Shown: positions 33,196-45,384 of the stretch, in pieces | Position numbering within the stretch: position 1 is the stretch's first letter | Layout: each line of letters begins with the position of its first letter | Source: Chimonanthus salicifolius | Taxonomy: Eukaryota; Streptophyta; Magnoliopsida; Laurales; Calycanthaceae | Direction of reading: 5' to 3' | DNA: 64,000 bases | Assembly: GCA_013350335.1 (NCBI GenBank) | Contig: CM023539.1 | Coordinates: 26,591,043-26,655,042 of the forward strand | Position numbers and translations under genes: made by a program | The notes under the pieces: generated by a model | What the model was told of the DNA's origin: nothing | The model's database searches: none | The model's input: only the letters and a program-made list of their open reading frames with translations

Positions 33196-34970
33196 CTAAG
33201 GATAGAGATAGGGCGTTAGATCAACGCGCCCAGTAGTGTTTCCGTTTAGGGCTACCACAAGGTTAGTATAAAAACATGCAAATAATATAATAATACATGT
33301 TTATCAAAATTCCATAAAACAATGCTATGTATGAAATGAACATGTAATGAGTCCCACCCGTCACCATTCTACATAGCCTCCTCTTGACGGGATTCTCATC
33401 GTCAAGGTACCCCACAGTGGTCTTTCGGACGCCCCGATGGAGTGTGGCCTCCGGCTTCCTCTTGATGAGATTCTCATCATCAAGGTACCCCACAATGGTC
33501 TTTCGGACGCCCCGACGGAGTGTGGCCTCCGGTTACAACACCGTCATCCCATGCCATGCATGAGATGTCTATGCAAACATGCCATTTGTAAATATAACAT
33601 TTCATTCAAATAACTTATCAAGCTCAACATAAAACAGCAAATATCATATGTGGCTACAAAAAGGTAGGAAACCTACACTATGTTACTATGTTTGACCCTT
33701 CCTTTGAGCCGTCTTCCGATCACGGCTTGTATACCGTTCTAGAAATCCAAATACCTTATGTACATAGCAGCAAGTTAATCATTTATCTACCTAATTTCCA
33801 GCAAAGCTTAATGTTCCAAGAACCACTTAGTGGCTATGGCCGAACCTCACCCATTAAAACTTTGGTCACCCTTATTTATCTAAACCATTTTGATTAACCC
33901 AAAACTCCCAAATGAACCTTGGTAGGGTTCGGCTATACATTATGGCTGAACCTTACCACTTTGGTTTTAGGCCATTTATCCAATCATATGATCATTTTAT
34001 TTTTTATCATTTCACCCATAATTACGATTGTGCCATTGAGACTAACCTTTTATGTTAAACACCATTAAACATACTTAATCCACCTCACACCTCAAACATA
34101 CTTTGGTAGGGTTCGGCCATACATCATGGCCGAACCTTACCACTTGATTTTGGACCCTTCTTTTTAAGTCTTTTGATCAATCCATTCACATATACAATTT
34201 ATGTTGTATTTACAGTTTTGCCATTAGGTCTAACCAATGCTTACTTTTGCTAACTTCCATAGCCTAAAATAAAACCATCTTAGTGGGGTTCGGCCATATC
34301 ACATGGTCGAACCTCACCATCTTAATTTGGTCCTTTTAAATCCTTCACTTAACCATACAAATTAATCATTAAGTCCATCAATCACCATTAGTGGGGTTCG
34401 GCCATACTACATGGCCGAACCTCACCAATCTGATTTTTGTCCCCACTTTCCATCATTCATGATGGCTGATTATTTACCTAATCTAAGTCCATAGACAAAC
34501 ATATATAATTCTTAAATCAAAGCATACAATTACTGCATAATTCCATCATAAACTTAATCCAACCATCCATCAAAACAGTCCATGGGGTTCGGCCATACAC
34601 ATGGCCGAACCTTATGGTTCTCTTAACACAACACTTCCATCAATTATATACATATGAGACTCCACACTTTAACCATGAAAACCACATCATTCAGCCATCC
34701 CATAACTGGTCCAAAATAGCGAGCTTATCTCTATTTAAAATCCCTTAAAACCTCCATTTCATAATATGGATTTTGTCTTTCAAACACCATAAAAATCACC
34801 AAGTTTTCTCATGGGGTTTGACCATCCAAAGGGGCCGAACCCTATGGTCCATATTTTATTATTTAAAGACAGCATACTACCTAATCTAAACCATTGATGG
34901 ATCTGGCCACACAATGGCCAGATCACATTTCCTTGACCAACTTATTTGACAAGGTTCATAGTGCACTTAC
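33196..34970 (-). other. Candidate LTR intron in F
   Basis: Sense donor GGTAAGTGC at 34970; CTAAC branch-like site near 33217 and CCTTAG acceptor ending 33196. All palindromes of F lie between. Confidence 0.4.
33833..34848 (-). repeat. GGTTCGGCCAT palindrome array in LTR F
   Basis: Copies lie near 33921, 34105, 34282, 34389, 34581 and 34810, with a half-site at 33833. This array shows the outer-arm covariation best: GGTAGGGTTCGG pairs with CCGAACCTTACC, AGTGGGGTTCGG with CCGAACCTCACC, and CATGGGGTTCGG with CCGAACCTTATG, allowing G-U pairs. Confidence 0.9.
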
Positions 34971-36854
34971 CACACCGCGACTCTTTCGGTTCTTTGACTC
35001 CTTTTAGATCCTTAGTCTACCCTCTACCTTCTTGTTCTCCTAATTGAGATTAGCCTTGCTGCCACCTCCTTGAAATACTTCAGCCAAGTGATAGGATTTG
35101 AGAGTAAAAGAGAGAGAAGGGAAACTTTGATCTTAAACCTTGGTGCCAAACTTCTTTGCTCAATGTGTGCTTTTGTCTTGGTGAAAGAAATCAACTTAGG
35201 ACTGATTGCAAATCAGTAACCAGCTGATGTTCTTGGTTTTGGAAATATGATCAACGTCTAAGAGAGGGAGAGAGATAGAGAGAGTAAAAAATGAAACTTC
35301 TTTGGCTACTCAAATTCAGCCCAAAGTTAACCTTGTGTAACTCCCATTGCCTTAACCCAAAATCCTTATGTTACTTGGGGGTTTTCATCATGAAATGAAC
35401 CTTTTCATGTTCCCAACGTCCTTTGTTGATTGAATTTGTGTAACCCCCTCCTTAGCTCCTTTTCCCATTAACAATTCAAATGGGGGTTTCATCTTGAGAT
35501 GAAACCTTTCCATGTTCCAACATGTGGTGTACCTTTTTGAATTTGAAAAGTCAAAACTTCTTTTGTAACTCCACATAACAGCAACCCATTCATTCTCCAT
35601 CATTGGAGTTACATGCATGAAAATAACACACACATGTATTCCAACGTTGTGGCCATCTTATTTGAATATGAAAACCAGCCCTTCAACTTCATACTCCACT
35701 CATTTATAATTTAAAACAACTCACTTATAACTTATTTCAAATCAACTCACTCACTTATAATTTATTTCCAAATCAGCTCACTTATTTAACTCAACTATAT
35801 GATTTTATTTCAAACTTCAACCAGCCCCAATTTAATCAATCTTGGACTCACTTAGTGGTCAACAAAGTCAAACCCGACCCCTTGGATCCAAATTGGCCAT
35901 TTTGACCCATTTCACAAACTTTGACCCAATTAAATAAAACTTAACCCATTTGATTCACTTGGACCAACTCAACCTTCCAACTCCCCTTTAATTCTCATGC
36001 ATAGAATAATTCTCATGCAATCCAACGTGTTTTACATCTTACATTTAAAACATAATTCCTCCCCATTTGTAACTCCCAAACAGCCACCCCATTTATCTCT
36101 TTTGTAGGAGTTATATACATGGAATAACAATCCCATGCAACTCCAACGTGTAGTCTAGTATTTTGATTTTGAAAAGTCAAAACCCCTTTTTGTAACTCCA
36201 TAAAACAGCAACTTCCATTTATCACCTAACTTGCAGTTTCATGCATGAGGTACACCCCCATGCAACCAACGTATATATGCATTTGAATTTGAAATACAAA
36301 CACTCACCTATGTAACTCCTAAAAACAGCCACCCCATTCATTACTTAGGAGTTACATGCATGGAAAGCCTCCCATGCAGCCAACGTTCTCTTGGTTTTGA
36401 ATTTGAAACAGCCCACAACCTTTTATCTCCACACCTCACTCACTTAAAAATTAAGTATTCCATCCAACTCATTTATTTAGCTCCCAACTCAACTCATTCA
36501 TTTTAATGCAACTCAACCTATAAATTCAACTCAACTCATCTCCATCATTTAATTTATCTCAATCCCACTCAAACATTAAATTAAACTTAACCTAAATTAA
36601 CTTTAAGTTTAATCAATGATTAATCATGTCATCCACGACCCATTGGGTCCCATTTGAGTCCCTTTGACCCATATAACCTCTTTGACCCAAATAAATGTAC
36701 CTTGCCTATTTAACTTAATTTAAACCTTATACAAGTACATTAAGCAATGGGTCCCACCATTTTTCTCATCTATGATCATAACCCTTCAATTTATAAATCC
36801 AAGGGCATTTTTGTAATTATTGATATAATGAAAAATCTAGGTTATTACAACACC

Positions 36855-36941
36855 CACATTCATAGCCTGTTTTACTTTGTCTGAGGGACATTCATTAATG
36901 AAATGTCATCTCCCCCCACAGTTGTAACAGGTCTATTCCTA

Positions 36942-36972
<31 letters not shown>

Positions 36973-37833
36973 CCTTTCCCTCTGTTTTCTTCTTGCCTTC
37001 TTGGGTAATTTTTACTCGGTTCACCCTTACCCATTCTTCTCAAATTATTTCTTCTTGTAAAGTTTTAATAAAACTTTTTGACAAACATTGCCATTTCATC
37101 ATTTAAGAATTCATCTTCCAAAACATTTTCTTTTTCTTTTGTCTTCTTTTCTTTTAGGGAAGATTTCAAGGCATTTGACTTATCCTTTGGTTGTTCAAAG
37201 TGTAGTTCATAAGTTTACAATGAACCAACCAAATCATCAATGTTCATCAAGGACACATCTCTGTTGTCCTCCATAGCCACAACCTTGGGCTTGAATCTTT
37301 CTGCAAGATTCCAGACAATTTTGGTGCATACCTTGTCCTCAGGTATTCATTCACCTAGAGCGAACATTTGATTAACATTGTCACTAACCTTGGAATAAAA
37401 ATCCATGAAAACTTCATCCTCCTCACTTTAGTGGTGTCAAACTGATTTTGGAGGATTTGAAGTTTAGACCTCTTAACTATTGAGGTGCCCTCATGGGTTC
37501 TCTTAAGAACTTCCCATGCGTCCTTTGCAGTTTTACAGGTCATAATTCGCCTGTATTCACTATCTCAAACTGCACAATTAAGGGCATTCATGGCTTTCCC
37601 ATCTGCTGTCTGAGTAGATTTCTCAGCAGGGTTCCAAGAGGCAAAGGGTTTGGTTTTGTGGTTGAGATGGATGTTACGGTTTTCTCTTCAATGGGTTCTT
37701 CCCACCCAGTCTTTAGAATATCCCAAACCGATGAATCAATGGAGATAAAGAAGCTTCTCATTTTGGCCTTCTAAGAGGCATAGTTTCACCCATTGAAGTA
37801 GGGAGGTTTGGATATTGCATGATTGTCCCCCAT
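36855..37833 (-). pseudogene. Copia-type gag, N-terminal half with UBN2 domain and CCHC knuckle (element E)
   Basis: Starts at ATG 37833 (MGDNHAISKPPYFNG), 53 bases after the primer site. The early conserved tryptophans have become stops (NG*NYAS*KAKM pattern near 37785-37775). A UBN2-type core is open at 37355-37543 (AKDAWEVLKRTHEGTS, VKRSKLQILQNQF). Near 36886-36930 lies a CCHC knuckle (CYNCGGR, then a stop, HFINECPSD). A (TC)n tract at 36947-36972 sits just before it in sense. The product would be the capsid and nucleocapsid of a Ty1/copia element. Decay shows this to be the oldest element in the nest. Confidence 0.82.
36947..36972. repeat. (TC)n microsatellite
   Basis: About 13 TC units inside the decayed copia gag; probably a later slippage expansion. 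Confidence 0.95.
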
Positions 37834-37885
37834 GTTGTTCTAGCTTAGACTACTCGCATGGTTAAATCCTTATAATGAGCACTAG

Positions 37886-37897
37886 GCTCTGATACCA
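37886..37897 (-). other. Primer binding site of copia-type element E
   Basis: Sense TGGTATCAGAGC one base after the LTR end (37899). Initiator Met tRNA type, usual for SIRE-like copia elements. Confidence 0.88.
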
Positions 37898-38712
37898 TTG
37901 AAAGTACCCTTTACAAGGGTGCTAGAATAACCTCATTCACCCTAGAGGGGGTTAAATAGGTCAATCCAAAATCGTTGGTCCTTTTTTAATTTACTTGATT
38001 AATTAATTTAAATGCAGCAGGAAACAGCCAATCAAGAGTGTGTGTGTTAGCAAATGTAATTAAAATAATCAACACAAAACTTTGTCTATAACACCACAAA
38101 CACAATGGCACAATATAATAGTGGGTCAGTTCGCTAACCTGCATCCACTGTTAGGACTCGCTCAACCTTGAGCTATCCCCAAATTCACTATGTGGGGACT
38201 TACACCCTCACAAATAAAGTAGGAATTCCACCTCACTCAATTGGTTGGGACTTCCATCCACCACTATGCCAGAGATGACCCTCTAGAATTTTTATAGTGA
38301 TTCAAGGGTACCTCCCTTTACTCCACTTTCAGGTTACAGGTTTTTAAAAAGAAAATTAAAAACCAAGAAGCACTTGTCCTAAAGCTCTTTTTCGCTGATG
38401 TGTGTTTCTTGAATATCCCACCCAAGTTGTGTCGATACTCCTTCTTGCAGTCGTCGTGTAGCAATCACAATCATGTGGGCGACAAGGAAACTTAGCTTAA
38501 CCAAAGCTTTCCTAGTTTATAACTCTCTCACTTAGTAACTCAATCCGAAGATTTGTTGTCTATGATTTTTCTCTCCTCCTCTCTTTCTCACTCGCAAATA
38601 CAATCTGAAGATTGGTTGTTAATGATCTTCCTCTCAAGAGTGTTGATCGTTCCTTAGAGTGTATAACTCTTTTAAGCTCAAGGAAGATGGTAAAACGATC
38701 ACCAAACACTCA

Positions 38713-38720
38713 TATTTATA
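38713..38720 (-). promoter_or_regulatory. TATA box in copia LTR E
   Basis: Sense TATAAATA, about 820 bp before the LTR end and downstream of a zone of short direct repeats. Transcription would begin roughly 30 bp further, near 38680, dividing U3 from R. Confidence 0.55.
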
Positions 38721-40730
38721 GACGAATTTTAACGGCATATTGACTGTCCAGGACCGACACATTCGTGGCACCGATGGGTCTGTATTCATATTTATTACCG
38801 TTCAACTACCCGACCGTTGCGCATTAAATGCACCCTCAACGGTATTATTACTTCTCGGCCGAAATGTTGTTGTCGCCGATAGGCCGACACTTATGGCAGC
38901 GATGGGTTGGTCCATACAAGAGGCTCGTTCTAGTGCAAAACATGCTTGACAGTAGTTTCCCTTAGGAAACGTATTACCCAGAATGACTTGTTGCTCTTTG
39001 CCGAGGGGTCAGTCCTATATCTCTCGATCAGTCTTTGATTGCTGATGTGTTTGTTTTATCGAGACCCTTATAAGTTCATAGTCCAGAACTTATAAGTTTT
39101 ATATCGCCTAGTCGTTGACCACAAGGGGTCGTTCAAGTTCATCACCGAGGGGTCGGTGCATACGAGACTCTCGGTCAGAGCCATTTCCAGAATGACAGTT
39201 CTAATTTCCAGAACCAATGTCAATCTGGTCGACCAGTAGTTACCACGATGGGTCGATCCTGACTAAACTGAGGGGTTGGTGAGATAGACTTCTCGTGCTG
39301 ACAGTGAACATAAATCATGTTTCCAAGTTCACTATTCAGCTTCCTCTCTATGCTTTTTATGTTTATTACCAACATATGCAACTAAGCCTAGTAGTCCTCT
39401 CTTTGGTGTGGGTCCTGTAATAGCCCAGAATTTTCAAATCAATATATATGTGGCTATTATTTATTTTAATGATGGAAATTGAGAATTTTGATGGAATAGA
39501 TGTTAAGTGGATCAAAATTTGAGGCAAAGGCCCAAGTATGGCCCAATGGACCATGGATTGGATTAAATTCATTTAAATGGTCAATTGGGCCAAGGATGGT
39601 CAAATTGGGCCCAATACCCATTTGGGACCCAATGGATCAAGATGATGTAAGCTCTAAGGTAAATGGGTAGGAGGTGAATGTAATTGGGCTATGGGCCCAA
39701 TGGTGATCCAATTAGTTGGAATGGATTTAATAAAATTTAAATTACCTAAGTTAATGTTAATATGATCAAGGTGACATGGCCGAATGGGACCCATCTCCAC
39801 CTCACCAAGTGAGGTGGCGTGTGGATCAAGGATTGGTGGAGCCGGCCACCATGGTTGACTTGATCAACCATGGGTGGAATAATGGAGAGAAATCAATTAG
39901 ATTGAAAGAAGACTAAATGGGGATTAATTAACCTAAGTTAAGGATTTAATTAATTGCATTAATTAAATTGGTCAAATGGTCAAATGGAAGACCAAAACCA
40001 CCTTATCACAAGACACCAAAAACGTTGGCTAAGGTGGTGGTTTATCCCAACCACCACCACTAAGCACATTAGCCCATGTTGGTTGGTGAGAGGAATTAAA
40101 TGGTGGAGTGTAGGTCACTCAACAAAAATGGGATAGATTCATCTCATTTCTCCATCTCTTTCCATCTAACTCTTTCACTCTCTCCCTCTCTTGTTCTCTC
40201 CATTACCGTCCCACACCAAGGAGAAGAGAAGAAGAAAACTAAGAAGAGAAGAAGAGAAGGAAGAAACTCAAAGCATAAGCCACCACTCCAAGATCAAGAC
40301 CAAGGAGACTTAAACATTTCCCTTATCCTCTTCTCCTCTCCCTCTCTCAATATACCTCCATCATTGGCCGACCCAAGCATTGGAGTTTTTCATTGGGTCA
40401 AGCACATCTTGGCCGACCAACAAAGGAGAAGAAGAAGAAAGAAGGCCAAGGAATCCAAGAGGAGAAAGAAAAGTCGGAGGAGCCGTCGGATCTGTAAGTA
40501 TTTCTAAAACAAGAGGTTAGGTTTTTAAGGTTTAAAAATGGGTCCATTTCTTGGATTTAATGTGGCCAAAAATATCATGGGCCTTGGATTTAAAATCCAT
40601 CCAAAATATGAAGTAAGAAATGGACAAAATGGGAAGGAGAGATTAAGAAAAATGAATGGAGATATTAAGGACATTATGTAATAAGGTTTATTTAAACATG
40701 GAAGTGTGGATTTTTGAAGGGATCATAGAC

Positions 40731-41790
40731 CATAGGGTTCGGCCATGTAGTATGGCCGAACCCCATGGTAGGTGATTAAGTGATTTTAATGAGGTTATAA
40801 AGAATGGAAGCCATGGAGGATGATTTATGATTGTTAGGGTTTTAATGATTAAATGTGGTAATTTTTAAAGGGATTGTAAATGAGGAAATTTATGGGAGAT
40901 GTGAATGATTTTTTTGTACCCTTAAAAGGCATGAATGAATGATGGACCATGAAACTTATGGTGATGGTGTTAGAATTTTAATGGGTTTAGAGAATGGAGG
41001 CTATGTTAAGTGGTTAATGATTTTTTAAATTTTAAATGAATGAATGTTAGTGATTTTTAAAGGGGTTTTTAAATGAGGAAAACCATGGTGAGATTTTATG
41101 GATGGAATGTTTTGAACCCTATGGTGATGTATTGATAAATTTAATGGGTGTAAAATATGGAAAATATTGGGGGAGGGTTGGTAGTTTTGATGGACCAAAA
41201 TATACCAAATGATGATCAAAGTTGATGATTTAAAGGTATGATTTAAACCCCCTCATGGAGGGACTTATTTTGAATCTAAATGTGGTAAATAGGCCTAAGA
41301 AAAATGGGAAAAAAAGACATCATGGGTTCAGCCATGGTGTATGGCTGAACACATGACCCATTTTACAAACCAATTGATGGGCTAAGTATGGAGCTAAGTA
41401 TGTGATTAATGAATGGGGATTAGGATAATTAAGTGGCTGATTTTTAATGATGTTGTGTCATGGATAATGAGTCATTAAGGGATCCAAATTATGAATCAAT
41501 TATGGGCCTAAGAAGGGAGGAATAAAATGAGAACTTAACCATGGAGGAAGAGTGGCAAAATGGTAAATAAGGGCCAAAAGGAAGAACCATGGGTTCGGCT
41601 ATGGTACATGGCTGAATCCCATGGAGATTAATCATGGACATAGGTGTTTTAAAAATGACCTTATGTATGACTAAATAAAGCCTAGGGTGGTTGATTTTTA
41701 GACTCATGTAATTAAAATAATTAATGGATTAAATGGGACCCACAGACCTAGTTAGTGAGGTTCGGCCATGTGTATGGCCGAACCCCGCTA
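40731..41790 (+). repeat. Four GGTTCGGCCAT palindromes in LTR G
   Basis: Copies lie near 40731, 41321, 41587 and 41754, spaced widely. The second and third carry paired changes (GGTTCAGCCAT with ATGGCTGAAC; CGGCTATG with CATGGCTGA). Confidence 0.88.
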
Positions 41791-42118
41791 AGGTATGATT
41801 AATGGACTGAAATGGTTAAAAACATGGGCTGATTTATTCATATGTAATAAGTATCGGGCATCGCAAGCAGTGCACGTATCGGTGACGGGATTATCGGACG
41901 GAAACGTAAAGGGACGCTAGTCGGTATTCGGTAGGATTCCAGCCTTATTGTAAGCCATGGACTATGTGTGTATGAATGTTTTATTGAATTATTTTGGTAA
42001 TCCTATGATATGTTTATGATGGATTCGAAGGATATGAATTATATGCTAAGACTATGAATTATATTTTAAGGCTATGAATTATATGATTAGGCTATGAATT
42101 ATATATGAAGGCTATGAA

Positions 42119-42144
42119 TTATATATATATATATATATATATAT
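42119..42144. repeat. (AT)n microsatellite in LTR G
   Basis: About 13 AT units just before the stem-loop repeats. Imperfect ATATGAAGGCTATGAATT repeats precede it (42045-42118). Confidence 0.95.
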
Positions 42145-42984
42145 TACATAGCATAATGCATTTACATCTCATGCATGTCATGGGCAGGAAAATAATGAAA
42201 CAGGAGTCCATGCTCTGTCGGGGCGACCGAGAAGCAAACATGGGGATATCTTGATGTGTTGAGATATAACCGGAGTCCATGCTTCGTCGGGGCGACCGAG
42301 AAGTAAACATGAGGATATCTTGAAGAGGTTTTTCCATCAAGGAGGATTTTATATATGATTGTAAAAAAAAAAAAGACATTGTATACTGGTAAGGATGATG
42401 GGTGGGACTCATGACATAAGACACCCATGGCATGGCATTCATTCTATGGTTTTCATTATATTATTACCGATAGGCTTGTTATCACTAATCCATGTGTTAG
42501 CCCTACTCGGAGTCCTACTGGGCGCGTTGTCTAACGCCCTACTTCCACCTTAGCTGATGACGCATGAGATGGCGGAATCGAAGGACGAGACGGGAGCCAG
42601 GCATAGGAGCTTGGGGAAACGAGCTACTTAGTTTATTTAAGATTTATTTTGGAAATGTAATTTGAGTAGCATAGCTCGTCGGAATGTAATAATTTAGATT
42701 ACTTGCTATGTTTTGGATTTTATTTTGGACACTGTGATTTTGAGGTATTTTAGTAATTAAATGAATATATCTTCCCTGCTATTTAAAAATCGGTAGGATA
42801 GACTCTATTATAATTTCCGCATTTAGTTTAATATTCCGCAAGCTTACTTCTACGTGTGAACCGTTCTTCGTGGACTTAGTTCCACGCACACATAGGGTTG
42901 GCCAGTTAAGGGCCGGGCTTTAGAAGCTCGGACTTAACTCGCGTCGTGACGTCCCGTGCCCTTTGTCACCTTTTATTTCAAAAA

Positions 42985-42991
<7 letters not shown>

Positions 42992-43028
<37 letters not shown>
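42992..43028. repeat. (AT)n microsatellite at the U5 A-tract of LTR G
   Basis: Follows the poly(A) run that all these LTRs carry about 70 bp before their 3' end. Confidence 0.95.
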
Positions 43029-43030
<2 letters not shown>

Positions 43031-43250
43031 ACTCTGATTTTAGTGAAAAGGGGCGGGTGTTACAGGTCCTACCTAGGGTCATCTATGGCCATATACCTGT
43101 TCTTGTGATTGTCATGATGATGACCTTTTGAGCTTGGTGGAGCATGATTTTCTTCCATGATCATCTTGAGTCTTCAAGCTTCTTGGAAAATGCTTCCACC
43201 CGAGTCATGTAGTTGACAAAAAGGGACTCGGTCAAATCGGAGCACTAACA

Positions 43251-44518
43251 ATATGGAATGTGACAAGACAATATATACTCCAAATTTAAAGCATTTATGT
43301 GCAAGCCACCATGAAATCATACATTCCACAAATAATGTCCAAGTTTAAGCTTAAAGAATGCAACCAAAAAAAAATCAGAATAGGGGTTTTTAAACCAAAA
43401 TCTTCTGTGCATAGTCGATACACCGCCAAGGTGATCAGTCACAGAGCCGACGCATCGTCATCTTGCGATCTTTCGCCATGACAACACAGATTTTTCCTTT
43501 TAAAGTCTTTTTCAATTTGAAATCACCCTCTTGATTTTAACAACCATGTGGAATGATGTAATGTCCCAGGTCAACAAAATGGTAGTGGGAATGAGGGGAT
43601 AATAATAAATAGTATGAATCTTACGATTCTTTGATTTTCGATTCACGATTCACACCCCTAGACCAATTTCCGATACGATTCGAGTTTGACAACATTTGAT
43701 AAAAATGGAGTTTTGGCTATTTGAGCATTGAATGGTCTAATTCAAGAGTTTTAAACGATTAGTGCCTAATTACCCAAAATTCCAAACTTGGTAAACCCAA
43801 GTTGAATGAGAAAACCCATTGGAAACACAAATTGGGGAATGTCATACACTTGGAGCATTGAGAATATTTGTAAAATTCCATGCTTACAAGGTGTTTGATA
43901 ATATGTTTGAGTGAGTGTTGCTTTATGCATAGTCCAATGCATAGTTGGGTAAAGTTATGGTTTGACCTCCCTATGCTTATGTGTAATTGATGTGAATATA
44001 TTGTATTGAATACCTATGTATGAGTTTCCCAAGTTTCCTATATTTTGATGTTTATTATAATTGAGAATTCATAGATTTGTGCTGTGTTGAAGTATGATAA
44101 TATGTATGATAAATCAAGATTACCAAAGATGTGTAATGTAGGACCTTGATAACTTCCCATACTTATGTATGTTTATCAGTAATATATGCACCAAATGAAT
44201 TATACGATTGTGATTGAAATTCTTAGATGTGTAATTCATATAATAGCATGATGAATGTGTTTTCATGCCATGCTTAGACTTTTGTGATGATATGTACATC
44301 ACTAGTGAGTACCTATGTTGATAATGGTTGTGGAGGATCAACCTAATCATATGTAGAATGAATTTCCATGATTTGAAGAGGAAATTGGAGAAGGGTTAGA
44401 CTAAGTGAAATGGGTGAGTTAAGGTCAAGTATCTTATAACCCTAGGGGGTTAACTTGTACTACAATGGGGATGAACTACTATGATTGAGAATGCATTGAA
44501 TACAATCTAAATGCTAAA
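43251..44518. other. Unassigned non-coding DNA, left part
   Basis: Flank of copia element E up to LTR H. AT-rich, without a convincing frame. TGTAATGTCCCAGG at 43558 resembles an LTR start but I see no matching end, since the region continues at 47641 and is then cut by element I. Confidence 0.5.
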
Positions 44519-45384
44519 TGTAACACCCCGGATTTTCATCACTTGTATATATATTGGAATGGTTCATTTAAATTGTGAATTAATGGAATTTGAGATTTAA
44601 ATAGTTGAAATGGACCTTAGATGGGTAAGGAGTTGGGTCAATTACCCAATTAAGACCCAATGGATCATGGGTAAGTCTGATTTTAAAGTAATTGGCTAAA
44701 TGCAAAGAAATGGGTCAATTACCCAATTGGGACCCAATGGGTCATAAATGAACTGATTTTAAAGTAAAAGGGTAAGGTTAAATTAATTGGGTCAGCTACC
44801 CAATTAAGATCCAATGAATGAATCCACTTCATCAAATGAGGTGGCATGTATGTGAGGTGGCGTTGCCATGTGGCATGCATGGAAGCCAACTAGGCAAGGT
44901 GCCACATCATCAAATGATATGGCTAAGATGGGACCCATGTGCCATGTACATGCAAAGTCAGCTAAGTCATGGTTGACTTGGTCAACCATGAGTGAGTTCA
45001 ATTGAGTTAAGCTAATGCTTGAGTTGAGTTGAGTTGGGAATATGGAAAGTTTTCATCTCATGGGGATGAAACCCATGACTCGATGGAAGTTAAAGGGATT
45101 TCTTGGCTTAAGCCAAGAGTCTCCTTGGTTAAGCGAAGGGACTCCATGGTTGGACAAATAATAAAGAGGGGAAGTGAAAGAGTTGGGGTTGGTATACAAA
45201 GGGACACAACTCAAGAGGCTGCTCACACCTTTGGTTGATCACTCTCTCTCTTGAGCAAAGAGATTTTCTCTCCTCTTCTCCTCTCTTCTATCTCTCTCTG
45301 ACTTACACCATTGTACTTGGAGAATTACTGAAGAACAAAGGAAGGAATTAAGATAACAAAGAAACGAATGAGATGGGAAAGAAG

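Larger units (their letters stand above)
32661..36849 (-). mobile_element. Solo gypsy LTR 'F' (4.19 kb), TSD ACACC
   Basis: The longest LTR here, flanked by ACACC at 32656-32660 and 36850-36854, inserted in copia gag. In order along the plus strand: U5 (32661-32790), acceptor (33196), two stem-loop repeats (33371-33545), GTAGGAAACCTAC box (33663-33676), palindromes (33833-34848), donor GGTAAGTGC (34970), GA-rich tract (35262-35288), an extended upstream repeat zone with GTAACTCC and CCAACGT words (35340-36420), and a U3 with GGGTC heptamers. The U5 and palindrome flanks are closest to A and L18. Confidence 0.95.
40494..42553 (+). other. Candidate LTR intron in G
   Basis: Donor GTAAGTAT (40494), preceded by GAGGAGAAAGAAAAG-like purines. 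Hairpin GCGTT/AACGC holds the CTAAC branch-like site (42531), then ACTTCCACCTTAG ends at 42553. This is the best-preserved pair of splice signals in the window. Confidence 0.45.
39416..43064 (+). mobile_element. Solo gypsy LTR 'G' (3.65 kb), TSD GGTCC
   Basis: Flanked by GGTCC at 39411-39415 and 43065-43069, inserted in the copia LTR. Starts TGTAATAGCCCAG, ends GGGCGGGTGTTACA. Contains U3 inverted repeats (39800-39875), CT-rich tract (40160-40200), purine-rich segment and GTAAGTAT donor (40494), four palindromes (40731-41790), GGTAGGATTCCAGCC box (41930-41944), two stem-loop repeats (42200-42310), CTAAC/TTAG (42531-42553), U5 (42895-42950) and an AT tract near its 3' end. Confidence 0.95.
37899..43250 (-). 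mobile_element. 5' LTR of copia-type element E (interrupted by solo LTR G)
   Basis: Sense start TGTTAGTGCTCC at 43250, sense end GGGTACTTTCA at 37899. Without G and one TSD it is about 1.7 kb. It differs in termini, length and content from the gypsy LTRs. It holds a TATAAATA box (38713-38720) and repeated words such as GAGGGGTCGG and CGACACWT (38745-39270). The next bases outside (ATATG, 43251) would be its TSD; the partner lies beyond the window. Confidence 0.85.

Noticed and set aside
43299..43481. 60-residue open frame beside the copia LTR
   Set aside because: No domain, no homologous frame elsewhere in the window, and length expected by chance.
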